From: Podospora pseudoanserina | Lineage: Eukaryota > Ascomycota > Sordariomycetes > Sordariales > Podosporaceae | Assembly (NCBI RefSeq): GCF_035222485.1 | Contig: NW_026946672.1 | Coordinates: forward strand, 124,001 to 188,000 | DNA: 64,000 bases | Reading direction: 5' to 3' | Part shown: in pieces, positions 11,601-24,386 of the stretch | How the letters are laid out: each line of letters starts with the position of its first letter | Numbering within the stretch: the first letter of the stretch is position 1 | Notes under the pieces: model-generated | Databases searched by the model: none | Told to the model about the DNA's origin: nothing | The model's input: only the letters and a program-made list of their open reading frames with translations | Made by a program: the position numbers and the translations under genes

Positions 11601-12026
11601 TAGCCAGACCGACGACAAGCTGCCGTGGGACAGAGCCCTTACTCTGGTGATCGCAGGGACGGAATGGTCCTCGGCGCATAAACCCGTGGGCATTTCCGAC
11701 GGAAGACGAAAAATATGGCGAAACAGATGGCCGAGTAGATGAGAACGGGCGCAAAGGTGGACCCCAACGACTTGAGGGAGGCCGATTGCGCCTCGTCTGA
11801 ACCGGCACCTATGAGTTGACCAGTGAGGGTGCCACCGCCGTCAGTGTCGTTGCGGCCAGCGCCGATTCTTGGGTCGTCATTCTCATCCTGCGGGCCGGAA
11901 AGCCAAAACGCGTCAGTGGTGCTGAGGGCTGTTGAAGACAGGTGGATGAGTGCTCACGATCTGGGGGAAGGTTATGGCACGCCTGGCTAGACTGAGAAGC
12001 GCTTGCACACTCATGTCCATCGTCAT
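8650..12026 (-). CDS. CSC1/OSCA-like calcium-permeable channel (RSN1_7TM, DUF221)
   Basis: Four introns join five coding segments into a protein of about 1000 residues. Exon 1 starts at the ATG at 12026 (M-T-M-D-M-S-V-Q); a start at 12020 or 12014 is equally possible. The N-terminal part has a first membrane helix (FAPVLIYSAICFAIFFVFRR) and the family stretch YAPRTIPSLRSPE. It continues with PDGWFDWIRPFFAIDD and two further helices. A cytosolic loop with RTVLFTCIPKPYL follows, and then the RSN1_7TM region with many helices (MRRFFMKGVIAFAIIFWSIP and onward). The C-terminal exon (9591-8650) has a last set of helices and a long hydrophilic tail. Family members are stress- or membrane-tension-gated cation channels of the plasma membrane or endomembranes. 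The order of domains and length match fungal CSC1 homologues. Confidence 0.9.
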
Positions 12027-12317
12027 GCGGTGTGAGTTACGGCGGGAGTCAACAGTGAAGGCGACTCGTCTGGAGCAGGGCGCGGGGACATGGTGGTGTT
12101 GCAAGCGCCGCAGTTCAAGAGAGGTTCAGGAGAGATCGAGGTGAGGATGCATGATGAAAAACCCACCTGGTCTGGCTGGGCTGGGTGAGGGCTCCTGGGC
12201 TAGAAAGTGGAAACCCGAACGCATGTCGATGGATGTCTCAATTTTCCCCCAGCGGGCCGCATGGTGGCTGCCAATCAGTCGCCGACTTCACCTTTCGATA
12301 GCGCGCCCCGGCCTGCA

Positions 12318-12353
12318 AGCCACTTGGGGAGCCACTTGGGGAGCCACTGGGGG
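12318..12353. repeat. 12-bp tandem repeat, three copies
   Basis: AGCCACTTGGGG occurs twice exactly, followed by a third copy AGCCACTGGGGG. It lies about 300 bp upstream of the channel start codon. No function can be assigned. Confidence 0.85.
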
Positions 12354-13380
12354 AAGCTGGAGAAACGAAATTTGATTCGCAGCGAACTCCATCCCCAGTG
12401 GGCCAAGGACCCTCGCCCAGCAAGCAGCTGTTTTTCATGCATGTTGTAAAGTTCATCCATCATCCGTCATCAGAGACAGCAATGATCTGGGAAGTTTGGA
12501 GCGTCTCAAAGCTATCCGCCGGTCGGGAACCACCTCATTGTCTGCCCTCCGAGGGGCAGCCGTGCTGGCGTTGGGAGGGATGATCTGCGCTGCAAGTCGG
12601 AAATCAGTTCGCTGGTCACGCCTTCTCCAGGCCAATGAGCTGGCCAACTCCCCCACGAGAGCGCATCACCGCACCAGGGCCACCGATGCCACACCCTCAT
12701 GTCGAAGGACTCGTTTGCCAACTTCCTTGGGCGCAGCAAGAATTGTTGGATGATGCCAGCACCTTGCTAGGGAAACGTCAATTGCTTGTCAATGTTTCAG
12801 ATAACGAGATCCAAATCGATCGGGTCGGCTGGAACCACCCCGCTAAGCGATAACTCGTTAGCGCTGATAATAAACAATCAGCGCCAGTCCAGCAGGTGGA
12901 CCACAGCCGCCACCCGACCCCGCCCTCAACCTCAAGAGTCCCCCGTCATTCATGTCACAGCACCACAGCACCACTAGCACTCATTTAGTTTTCAGGCATG
13001 TCATATTATCGTGCCCTTTGCCCTTTTCCCTGTCCGTCCATCCTGTCGTGCACGCTATCTACGCTATGGTCCCAAAGTATAGAGAAGTGAAACGGTCACG
13101 GCAGTCTGTTGTGGGAATACATGATAATTGTATTGCTGCGGGGTGGGCTGGGCTCTCTAGGTTTGTGATAGCACTGTAAACTGTCCAGTATTGTCCTCCC
13201 ACCCCCCAACATCCGTCAGACTCAACCTGGTCCAGCCTGCCCCAAAACGTAATATCCGCCAGCCCGCCCTTGGTTCTGTTTCCCCTCGGCTCTATCCGAG
13301 CTCAAGTTTTCCCTATATGAGATCCCTCCTCCTGCCTGCTCCCAAACATGCTCGTACGACATTGCGCAGGTCGTATTCCC

Positions 13381-13545
13381 GTCCATCAAGGGACAAACCA
13401 TCAACCCCTCCAAGAGAACCAGACATGTGTGCGCTCTATCCGTCAAGGGACAAGACATCATCAACCTCGTCGAGACCGAACTGACCCCATGCCCGTTTCC
13501 CTCCGCCAGGGGACAACTCATCAGCCTCTCAAGCCAAGCCAACCG
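13381..13545. repeat. Degenerate ~60-bp tandem repeat, three copies
   Basis: The core AAGGGACAA or AGGGGACAA, followed by a CATCAaCC-like segment, recurs at about 13388, 13445 and 13508. The spacing is 57-63 bp. Read on the minus strand, each unit gives a Cys-Pro-Leu centred peptide, so this is either a decayed coding repeat or a non-coding tandem array. Confidence 0.55.
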
Positions 13546-13991
13546 TCGACACCCCTCGCCAAACATGTTGCTGACAGCCTCCGAAATTCCAAAATGTAAG
13601 CGACCATGCAGAGTTGGACAATAGAAAACGCCTTTTTTTGAACCCTTCCACGAATGTACCGGAGCTGAAGTGGAAAGAAAAGGACCCAAGACCCGCGTGG
13701 ACGCCCAAGTTATATCGTACACCCGAGTCTCGTATCATCGTTATGCCTCCAGAAAAAAATTGCAACCATTGAACGCCCAGCAGCCAAGTTATGCAGTACA
13801 GCGCCGTGCAAGGAAAAGAGAAGGAAAAAAAGCTGTAGAAAGAAAAAAGCAAAAAAAAAGAGTTGGTTCACCAGGCGGTGTTCGCTCTGCCTGACAACGT
13901 GTACATTCAGCTCGTGTTTCCTCGAGCGTGCGCAGCTCAAGAGGGAGCGCGTGCATTTGAGCCGTGCTATTGTGCTCCGTCGACTCCACGA

Positions 13992-16509
13992 TTAACCCCT
14001 GATAGCTGTCGCTGAATGAGCCTCGGCCCCGAAGAAGGGAAAGCGATCGGGCATCTGTTGTTGATAGGGATATTCGTTCGGCGACGTACCGGCGAAGGAG
14101 GCAAAAGTCCCAGAGGGACGATCATTCTTCTGTCCCGATGCAGTCGCTGCCGGGCCCGTTAGGGTACTATCCGTTCTCTGTGTCGGAAAGCCCATGGTGG
14201 GAGACTCGGCCGGCGAAGCACCCATGGCCACAAATGAGGGGTGCTGCTGGAAGTAGGGATTTGAATCCTTGGGATGCAGGGAGTGGTGTTGAGTGCCACT
14301 GTGGGAGTGATGATAGTTGCCTATCTGAACTGGACTGCCTTCGTAACTTGATGTGCCGCTGCTGTTGTTGGACCGGAGTCCGTCATCGACACCATCAAAG
14401 CGGCCAGGCCTCGATGGGTCATGACTGTACAAGGGGCTGCTTTGCTTCGTGCCAAACTAGATACAAACGAGTTAGCTTCCATTGCTGTGAAGTATTGTTG
14501 ATCAAGGCTTGCCTCCCGGTCTCTCCTGAGTAGACTCAAGGCAAAGCCAGCGATTATCGAGAAACACGTACAAAGCAGTATTTGTTGACCAGCTCCTCGT
14601 ACGAGGCAGATGCGATGCTTGTGCCAGGGGAGTCGGTGCCGGGCACAGTGGCGGGCTTCACAACCGGGGGAGCTGTGACAACTGCCGCGGGTTTGACGGG
14701 CTTGTCAGACCGAGCCGACGATTCAGCCTTGTCTGTAGGCTTCACGTCGGCAGGCTTGGTGGTTGCGGTATTGATCTGGGGGACGGCTCTCCAGTGTGGC
14801 TTCATGTATAAGCCATCAGACTTGGAGGCCATGGTGTCCTTGGCCGTCTGGATGGCGAGGGTAAGAGAGGCGCCAAAGTCGTACCGGTTGGCGAATGCCT
14901 GCCCACTAGGAGGGGCGAGACGACTGGGCAAATTATCACTGGGGAGGTTGGCGGCGCTCTTCACCCCCTTAAGACGAAGGCCACCGGTGCGCGACTCCCC
15001 AAGAAAGTCATGAATGGACTGGTCGAAATTGATCTTCGTGCCGTCGCCAAATTCATCTGTACCAGTCAGCTTCACCTTTGGCTTCTGTGCTAAAGCACTG
15101 CTGGGCCGTCGGTTGCTCTTGGGAAGCCCGTTGAGCGGACGCGAGGCGGCACCAATGACTCCCTGCTTGCCGTTTTGAGGAAGCATCTTCTTGTGGAAGT
15201 CGACCTGGAAGTTGGTCCCGTTGTTGTTGTCCCAGTGCTCTTGCCCGTTGAAGCTGAATCTGATGCAGAAGTATAAGGTCTTGGATTCCAAGTTGGCAAG
15301 ATCCGACAGCTTGATGGTAAAATTGAAGCGATCCTGAGGGTACGGTGTATCAACAGGCCGGATGTCCGAGATGTACTCGGCGGCGACCTCGGATGTTGTC
15401 TTCCAGTAGTCCAGCGTGAATCTGCAAACGACACTCTTCTGGAAAGCAAGGTTCGCGACGGCGACTGAGCCGATCAGACACTTCTGGTCCTTGGACAGCC
15501 ATACCCGCTCCAGCCTAACAGTTTGGGACTTGCGTGCCGGGGTCTCCACAGGGAAGGTCGGCATGGTAATTTCCCATTCGAAAGGAGGTGACCGAACAGC
15601 CGCTCTGTTGTCACCAGAAAACGGATACTCGGTGTCACTGTCGTAATGATCGATCGGGGACGATCCTGCACTGACGGCCAGAGGACGATCCACCTGTAGA
15701 AAGTGCCTCACGTGCTCGAGATGTGAGTCAAAGTGGACAGCCTTGGAAAACGTGGGCGTCCCAGGCATGCTGGACGGCCGTCGGCGTGATGGCGGGCGCA
15801 GGGCCGGACGAACCAATTCACCCGACTTCTTTCGAACCATCTGCGGCTTTCGCTGCATTTCACTGTCGGATTCTTCGTCAGAACCGGTTGCCGAGCTGCT
15901 GGCCGACTTGCTAATGGTAATATGCGGCTCTGTCTGAGATCTTGCGTGAGAGAAACGGCGATTTGACCCAAGTAGACCGTCGAGAGAGCTTGTGCTGAAG
16001 CTATGATGCATGCCTTGAGCGAGAGCGTTGACCTGCGCCGGCAGAACAAGCAAATCGCCAGCATCGGGCGCCTGGTTATCCGTGACCGTGCCCTTGGATG
16101 GGGAGTTGGGCCGCTGCTGAGGAATCTGACTGGCTACATCCTGAAGCTCCTTGAGGTTTTCGATCTTTCTGGCTTGTGGCATATCGTCGTCCGATGAGTC
16201 GGGTGGGGAAATTATCGCGGCGTTGGGCATTCTTCGGTCACCTGTGATGGGCGGTGGCGATTGCCGCACACTGGTGCTGATAACCAACTTCTGCAGGTCT
16301 TCGGACGTTGATTCCGGTGTAGGTTCGGTTGTTGAACGCTGAGCCGACGCTGAGGGAGTACGGCGGTGCTTCATCAGGTACGAGGCCGATCGAGGGAGGA
16401 CGGGGCGTGAGCTGGGACTTTGTTGATGGAATGATGGCCTACGACTTCCGTCCGGCGACGTCGGGACCGATGTGGCCGGCGACCTGTGACTGGGTGGTGT
16501 ATAGGGCAT
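13992..16509 (-). CDS. CBM21 glycogen-targeting PP1 regulatory subunit (GAC1-like)
   Basis: Two exons (16509-14572 and 14456-13992) are joined by a 115-nt intron, giving NKYCFFGTKQSS across the junction. The first 260 residues are Ser/Pro-rich and probably disordered. The sequence SKAVHFDSHLEHVRHFL contains a KAVHF motif that fits the RVxF docking site for protein phosphatase 1. A CBM21 starch/glycogen-binding domain follows, from about residue 320, with WLSKDQKCLIGSVAVANLAFQKSV, VVCRFTLDYWKTTSEV, RFNFTIKLSDL and FCIRFSFNGQEHWDNNNGTNF. These are the family's conserved ligand-binding strands. The last third is low-complexity. Such proteins bring PP1 to glycogen particles to dephosphorylate glycogen synthase. 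Upstream sequence suggests a long spliced 5' leader. Confidence 0.9.
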
Positions 16510-16636
16510 TGTGTGCTATGATGCTCCGATGCAAGGATGACGATTTGAAAGCCCGTTCAGTCCCTGGACAAAAAGGCAAAATCGCCTGCTCCTGGTGCCG
16601 AGAGAATGGTCTGGTACCCGCAAGAAAAGTAAAAGG

Positions 16637-16850
16637 CTAACGTCAAAATAAGGTTAGCGATCTGTGCACACCAGTCTGATAGCACCAGTAGATAAGGCTA
16701 TGAGAACCCAAGCACCGACAAGGTGGACAGAAGATGGTGTGCTGGTCCGGGTCTCGATGGCGTTCTCGACTCTTTCTCTTTCAGGTTCTCGAAACCAGAT
16801 CGGGGGGATTTCGACCGGCATTTCTGTCTCGCCGGCACCCAAGTACTTAC
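16637..16850 (-). other. Putative 5'-leader intron of the GAC1-like gene
   Basis: On the minus strand a perfect GTAAGTACTT donor begins at 16850. A CTAAC branch point and a TTAG acceptor end at 16637, 127 bases before the start codon. The 214-nt length is plausible for a leader intron. It would place transcription initiation well upstream of 16850. Confidence 0.45.
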
Positions 16851-17699
16851 CACTTTATCACAACCAACGGCGGAGGCAAGAAATTCCGGCAATATTTCAG
16901 CAACGGAACTGGCGCTCGGGAATGTGCAGGGAAGAAAGGAGGATGGTTTAATCGTCGGTGGTGTCGGCAATATCGCGGGTTGCCTGGGTTGTCACAGGTT
17001 TGCAAAACGGATGCTGTTGACAAAAGCAAGAAACGACCGGAGGGTCGGAAGGTCGACACGGGGGGGCGGCCAGCAGTGGTAGGTATAGCAAGCAACTGGC
17101 AGGTGATGGGAGAGCGTGTGCTGAATGCTAAATTGAATGCAAAATGCCTGTCCGGGACACGGCCGCCGTCGGGCTTGGGTCTGTTTCCGGCAGTCCGGCT
17201 CCTTAAATGCCAGCCCTCGGTACTGGCAAAAGGTTGAATTCGGCCTCGTGGGTTCGACTTGAGGACAGTGGTCGAAGTTGAGATGGTGACAATGGGGGAT
17301 GGCTGGTGCAGGAGGCAAGGGGCACGTTCGTAAGGATGGCGACTAGTATTGTATCGTCGTCAGTAGGCCACCTTGGACAGAGGAAGGCAACGGCAGGCCT
17401 TGGGATGTTGTCAAAAGTAAACACAGGCCTGGTGTTTGCGGCGAGAGAGAGGAATGAGACTGTTGGACTGGAGCAGCGGGACTGCACCAGTTTTGAATGA
17501 CGGGGCTGTGGAATGGGTGGACTGGACGGGGGATAGGTGACCAGGGGGGGTGGGCCAAGAAAACACACCCACAACCACCAACCTGGAAGTCGATCGTACC
17601 TATGGCGCTGGGCCCGAACCAGCCAAGACGCTCAAGGTGGCCCAATGTACAGGCTTGGAAATGAGCAATGGTCGGTGGGCGGAAAATGGTTTCTGGTCG

Positions 17700-17880
17700 G
17701 GACACAGATCGCTACAGTGCAGGAATTGAAGAGAGGGGTGGTATGGGCGACATGAGCGGGCGGTCGTGATGGAGGGAGAGATGGGAGGGGGAGAGAGAGG
17801 AGGAAAAGAGAGCGAGAGAGGTGAGATGGTGAGGTTGTGGTGGACGAGGGAGGCGATGGTGAAGGAGGAGTAATCGTAAG
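17700..17880 (-). promoter_or_regulatory. CT-rich tract, possible promoter/start region of the GAC1-like gene
   Basis: The plus strand is almost entirely purines through 17770-17830, giving a long CT-rich tract on the strand of the GAC1-like gene. Such pyrimidine tracts are common around transcription starts of filamentous fungal genes. Combined with the leader intron at 16637-16850 it suggests a leader longer than 1 kb. The position is inferred, not demonstrated. Confidence 0.35.
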
Positions 17881-20800
17881 CGTTAACAAGGAAGTCAAAG
17901 TGACCGGATGCAAATGGGGCCAGGGAGGCGTGGGCCGAGTGAGTGGGAAGTGGAATGGTGTTTGACGCTGGGGGGGCTCACCGGTACCAGGATACTTCTA
18001 GGCCTGCGCTTGCAGGGATGCAACCTTTCCAATTTTTGGCGGGAGTGGAGACGATGGCGAGGCGAGTTGGCCCACTCGCAGCTGCTGCCCGGTGCGAGGG
18101 CCAGCATCCCTGCCATGTACACTGTGTGAGTGAGCAGCCGTTCACAGCCAGAGTCCGAGCGTCCAGGAGCTTCCCGATGCCGGCCAGCCGTATCAGAGAT
18201 GGGTGGTTGCTGATAAACCCTCAGACATTCGTCCCATCAGTGAGCATGTTGATATAAAACTGCCTCATCCCTCTCTTCTTTCTTTCGGCCGGCCGACACT
18301 CGCCTTCGCGGGAGCACAGACGGCGTCGGAATTAGAGTTCAAGCATGCAACGGGCTCTCACCGTGACCGACAGGTCGCCTACTACTATCTCCTATACTAG
18401 GCAAGGTCGATAGATAAGACATCCATGGATTTACGCTACAGAGTATCAAGCAGTCCTCTAGAATAATGCCATGCTGCAATGCTGCAATCCCAATCGGGTT
18501 GATGGGATTGTGCCAGCGTCCACAGTCGGGCATCTCTCTTGTCAACAGCTCCAGTATGAAACATGGACTGGACACTGCCATGTTGCTTTGGGCAGGGTGG
18601 CCCAGCCAACCGCTGGGTTTGCCTCGAGCCTATTGCTCACGTTGTTCATCCATCGACATCAGCGGCAAGAAGAGAAGCTCATCTCCGTTGCCCAACATCA
18701 AACACCGACAACAAGTCAACGACAGCGCTGTGGGGGGATGAAACCATGCTTTGTCACCTCGCCTGTGTTGGTCTTGGCATACATTCATGCTGTACGGTAC
18801 AATGACGTCGGTGAAATGCTCGCGCTTGCTACAGCCACTCAGAGCCCTCATGCCAACAAATTGTTTGTTTTACGGCGTATCGGTCAGTAACCCTTGCATT
18901 TATATGACTGGACAAATGTTTCTTCTTTCTGGCCCACGAGGCGCTGCAAGCCACGCCCGCATTTTGTCTCGCACAAATTCTTTTTGCCCGTTGCTTGCCC
19001 TATCTTCTTTCATGAACATCAGCCATTGTCAGAGTGAAATATATCAACACCTAGACTTCCAGGTTACCCCAAAGCAGCATCTCCAGCTGTTGTTTGTCAT
19101 TGTTTCACCGAGGGGAGTCCAGGACACGCGTTTCCATAAACGGCAGAAGAGGCGATGTGGGGGTCCAGGTCAAGGTTCTCGGACATAATGTCGTGAATGT
19201 CTACCGCGCCGCAAATACTGGCTTCAAGAGAGCTCCTCCAGCTTTCAACCTGGAGCCCAACATCGAGTCTCTTGCATTGTTCTTTGCGACTGTTGCATCG
19301 CCCACGAGCACCTTTCAGTGGTCCGGTCATTCATCGTGTATCCGTCCAGCAGGCGGGGGTTCGAATCGAAATGCGATTCCCAAAAGTTAGGCCCATCCAA
19401 CGACAGACGGCTCTCAGCCCACGTTGGAGAAACCAGCTCTGATGTGAGACGAATCGGCGATTGGCCAACAGCCAACATTGCCTAACGATGCCGGGCTGGC
19501 GCTAATCCCCCATCTGGCCTGACGAAAATATTTTTAGCGGGAAACAGCCCCACCACGGCGATTGCGCAGTAACTTAGAACCCTCATCGAACCCTCAATGC
19601 GCCTCCCCCTCATCGTCTCGACCACCAGGTGAGGCTTTGACGGCGTGACGGCCCAGGAATCAACTGTGACCCTTGAATCCTGGGAGTTGTTCCGTTCTTT
19701 TCAACTTCACAACTCACCGAAACCCTCTGCTACCGAGGGTCCCGCCACGAAGCCGGAGCATGATGCCATCCTGCAACTTCTGCGCAGCTGTCTGGAGTTG
19801 AGTTGTTCAAAGATGAGATGCAGGTCGTATTTTGAACAGCTAATTCTTTTGCTCCAGACTTTCCCCGCTTCCATCCTCCTCTGACCATGAAGAACCCCTA
19901 GCCCAACTGGTCGGTAGGCTGGCAAGATCTGTCAACACCATCTCCATCGCGGCCCGAATCTCGATCCTAGTTGGCGATGCGGGAGGTTGAGTTGCATACA
20001 GTAGCCATCCAAGAGTCAGCTCCCCGTGCATAACTACCTGAGAGGGGCTCAACGGGGTCGAGCGGTCCAAGTATCTACGTCCACGTAAACACGGCGTCGG
20101 TTGAACTCTCCACAGGACTGATTCTAGAGTAGTGTTGAGAACGCTGCTCTCCAACATCAAGCGGCCTCGAAACAATAGCGCATTGGCCCCGGTGGAGAAG
20201 ACGAGGTTGTCATAACCATCAATCATTAAAATCTCCTCTTCCCTCTGCACAGTGCGGGAGATGATTGTTTCTTGGATCTCGGAGACTTCTGACTCCCCAA
20301 GAATATGCCAAGGCTTGGGCTATCAGCCTGCGATGAATTCAGGTGCAGTGATTGGCTAGACAAATAGTTCTTCGAGTGTCATCTTGGCACAGACAACGGC
20401 TTGGTCTCGACACAAACCCTCTTACGATGTCAGCCGGTGCCAGGGAGGCCTGTGTCTTGCATGGGCCAACTCACCTGGCACCCTGGGCAATTGCCTGGAT
20501 CTGAAGCAAGCGATGGCACAAGCCTCGACAAACAGACCAAGAAAAAAATCTCTTCAACCAGGGCAGAGCTGTTGACGTTGGGGATGCCACTATCAAAGCA
20601 CCTCCGCGGCTCTTGCCATTTTCCGTGTAGCCTACCCCCACGCCTCCTATCAAATTTGTTTTCCATCACGGCTGCCCGAACATAGCAGCTTCCAAGTTGA
20701 TCGTCCATCGTCCAGATAGATTCCTTCTCTTGCAGAACTGACCTGCTGCATCCAGACAACTCGCGTCTCCAATGCAGCCTCCTTCTGTAGCACCATGCCG

Positions 20801-23800
20801 TGCATCGAGATGGTTCTCTTGGCAACGATAAGTGAAACTTGATTATCGGTCAGGAAAAAAAGCAGAGTAATTTCTGCCGGAGAGACTGGCATATCTCCAG
20901 GCTCTCACCGAAGACCAATTCTTATCGCAGCTCCCATCCGAACCCTGTATTCCCGTATCCGTTCGTATTGCGGTGTATAATACATCCCATGCCGCCCACC
21001 CCCGTGTCACACCTTGTCTCTGCTGCAATCCCCCAACAGTCCAGACATTCGCCATCTGCCCCACATCTGCACGGACAAAGAATATCCAGCCTGCCTTATT
21101 ACATTGTTTATCTCACGTCAGGCAGACATGCAATGGCATTCCCTGGGCAAGAACAAAGTCCTCATCCCATGGCAAAACCCCAGCCGTGAGCAAAAGCCTA
21201 GAACTGCCATCATACCATCAGGAACTTGGTTTTCGCAATGCTTGGGCACCAAGAGTGGACCGGTAGCAGTGTATGTGTGAGCGATGGAGGAATGGCAAGA
21301 CGACAACTCAGCTCTGCATCAGTCAAGGCGGGGTAGGTAGAGTTGGAGTTTTGCGGGGAAGGCAAGCAATGGAGAACATCCAGCATTCGACCCAGAACAT
21401 CAGCAAGATAATTGAACGGTTTTCCATGGGAGTCCGAACTCAGTCACCAACAACAAATTTAGATGCTTCGGTCCAGTAGTTATTACCAGGTGGCGGCGCG
21501 GACAGCACCTGACTGACGCCGGTGGCGGCACAGGACATGCTCAAATAATTATTTGTGTTGGTTCTGGGCAGTGGTTCCTATTTTGCTGTGGCTTTTGCGA
21601 CACCCATGCCATGCCGACTGCGGATTTGTTTCAGCAAATTTGAGACACGGCAGGCCAACGCTGCATGGTTCTAGAAACTTGCCAGTACGGTGTGCCTTTG
21701 TGATAATCCTTCGTGAGATGGCTTATGAGACAAGAAGTCCACGAATGTTTATGTACACGTATACGTGTAGTGTAAATCGAGGAGTGATGGATTTCGCAGA
21801 GTACTCTCTCTGTCGGGTTATTACCCATTGAGCAAGCCACCCCAGACAACAGAGAACCCTACAAACGTTATTGCCAAGCGAGAGGCTTGCCTGCCGTGAC
21901 GGCAAATGCTCATTTTCCAAGTTGTCTCTCTTATCGTGAGCCATTGACCAATCAAAGAGGATGATGTCTTGAGCCACATGTGCGCTACCCAAGCTTTGGC
22001 CAACTACTTTGTCCCGGACAGTGCTGCGCTCGCAATCATCGCACGGTGCCATCTTGATTTTTGGAGGATATTTCCCACCTCCAACTCCTGTCAAAAGCAT
22101 CGACCCCCATCCCCGCGATGACATCCCGATGCACTCCTACGGCAAAAGCCTTTACGCAGGCTGCCGGGAAACATGTTTTGCATTTCATTCATGCATTACT
22201 TCAACTAGATGCGAGGTGAGAAGGCGAGTGGTTCGTCCACTGGGCACGGGGAACTGCTTCGCTTCTATCTTTACCTCCATCAATTCATCAAATTCAGTAG
22301 CTCTTCCGTCTTTCCTTTCTCGTCAAACCAAAACGCCTCAGCAGAACACGATACAGATTGGTGGGTCAGTGATTCTGATATGTGGTTTCAATCTCCCATA
22401 TCTTCCGCTGCTACATATTCCCGCACACATCGGAAGCCGCTTTTTCGGATGGCTCCTCGTCGGATATTCACCCCCCACCCCAAATAGTAATGTCAATCAC
22501 TCAATCACTTGAAACGGCATGTACTCTCTCGACCGTGTCGCGCTAGAAAAAGAGCACGAGTGTACCTATGGTGGGCAATGCCGGACACCATGGGCATTGG
22601 TCTGAAAAGCGTCCAAAAGATAGCTTCATGGCAGCTTTCATTTCCCCTCCGTTCGTCATAAAAGACCTGACATGAAGCAAGATCTAGGCAGTCAGGGTCC
22701 CCTTCTCCGTGGGGAAGGTTCTTGCCCCGACCCTCTCTTCGATCGACAGCGGGCATCTCTCCAGCTCATTCTACTTGACAATGACCCCTAACTCATATCC
22801 CAGTCCTAATGGGCAAGCCTTGCCGGTTTCAGTAGTAGGAGCAAACTGGATGGGATTTTTGGCAATGCCATGGGCATGGCATGACGGCTCGTGAAATTCG
22901 GTAGGTCCGGTCTGCAGCTGCCAAATATTGTGCCCAAGGGATCGAGCTTCCCCTCTTTCTCCTGGCCCGCCAACGGACTGGAGTGCCATTCTTCCTGTAT
23001 TCGGCGCGGCAAGTTCCTTGCTAGAACACTGTTGTGCGTCAATGATGGTGTGGATGTCGCAAAAAGTGTCGACCGAGCCACATCCCAATGATCCCCCACC
23101 ACGCACCGGTGAGAAAGGATTGGTCCTCATTGTGTCTAAGACTGCCCCTGTAGGCAGTCTGCCCACCGATTAAAATTGCTTGTCTTTTAGCTCGACAGGG
23201 GATTTTCCAAGTTTTGAGTTGCATGCTGAAAAGACCAGACCATTGCTCGCATGAGGAGTTGACACTAGCCGCCAAGGGGACAAGAAAAGGCCACTGTCGA
23301 ACATTGAAAGAGAGAACTCTGTACATACGCGTAAGGGCTTTTCTTCACCTAAGCTTCATCAAGTTCTCTATGAGTGTACATACAAATACCGCGAAACGAT
23401 ATCCGGATTTCGGGCGGAGGCATGGGCTCTGTCCCAGTCGTACCACCCATCGATATCGCCATCTATTTATTACAGGCAGGCCGGCAGTATGCAGGCTGGT
23501 TAACGCTCATCATACACTCCCAGGACCCTTCGGAACAACAATCCCGATGCTAGATTTCGCTGGACACACAATTACTCACCATCCCACGTTCACTCGCAAA
23601 GTGCAGGACCCAGACGGCTCGTAGAAGAGATTGGCCTGCGTCTTCATGCCACACGGGTAGTCTTCCCCCCCTCCCCCTCCCCCGGTTCATAGGTCTCGTG
23701 AGCTGCAAAACCTTGATTTGGTGGTTTGGGGTTTGGCATTTCTGTGAAGGTATTCGGGCCCGGAGTTCACGGATGAAAGCGGTGACAAGACGGAGGCAGG

Positions 23801-24371
23801 GGCTCGGCACCTCGTGCTCTGAGCCAAGCACGGCAACTGGAGCTCAGGCTTCCTGGGCTCCTCCCAAAAAAAAAGCGAGCCAAGAGAACGCACGCAATTG
23901 GCACTAGCACTAGGCCAGAAGAGGCATGGTCTCTGACAAGACCCATGCTTTCTATCCAATCCCTTGCTCCATGACGTCGTTGATTTGTCTCGGCAGGCAC
24001 GCAAAATCGGTGATTCTGGAGCAACATCGAGAAGCTCGACTTTTCCGATCCCAGGGGCCTCTCTCTACTGCATGTACACTACTGTGCACTACTAGGTGTG
24101 GTGAAAACTCTGTCCCCCGTTCCATTGCAGTCTCGAATTTCGCGTCGACGCACCCAGCCCCTCCTTGTGGATGTGTTTGATATATGCACATGTCATAGGT
24201 ACGGAGCATCCCCTTTTGTGCTTACTGACGCGGGCTCGTATTAAGCCAGGCCTCGGGTCCGTTGCTGTGCCCGGCGATACTTTCTTGAGCTCAGACGGCG
24301 GTGGTGGTGATCTGGTGTGTTGCCTGCTCAAAGTTCTTTTGCAAGAAAAAGCTCGAGCCATCCTCAACCGC

Positions 24372-24386
24372 GGGGTTGTCAACCCC
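24372..24386. repeat. Short palindrome GGGGTTG-T-CAACCCC
   Basis: Two 7-base arms are perfectly complementary around a single base. A further GGGGTTG copy follows at about 24409. This could be a dimeric transcription-factor site; no factor can be named. Confidence 0.5.

Larger units (their letters stand above)
12027..13991. other. 2 kb intergenic, 5' region of the channel gene
   Basis: No gene could be reconstructed. The stretch includes three 12-bp tandem units at 12318-12353 and a weaker three-copy repeat of about 60 bp near 13380-13545, listed separately. The left part is probably the channel gene's 5' leader and promoter. The right part is the 3' flank of the GAC1-like gene. Confidence 0.45.

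Noticed and set aside
16734-17237. Plus-strand ORF of 167 codons
   Set aside because: It overlaps the likely leader intron of the GAC1-like gene, and its translation is Gly/Arg/Trp-rich without any family feature.
19345-19380. tRNA-like GGGGGTTCGAATC sequence
   Set aside because: Only a T-loop-like string is present; no matching acceptor, D-arm or anticodon stem can be folded.
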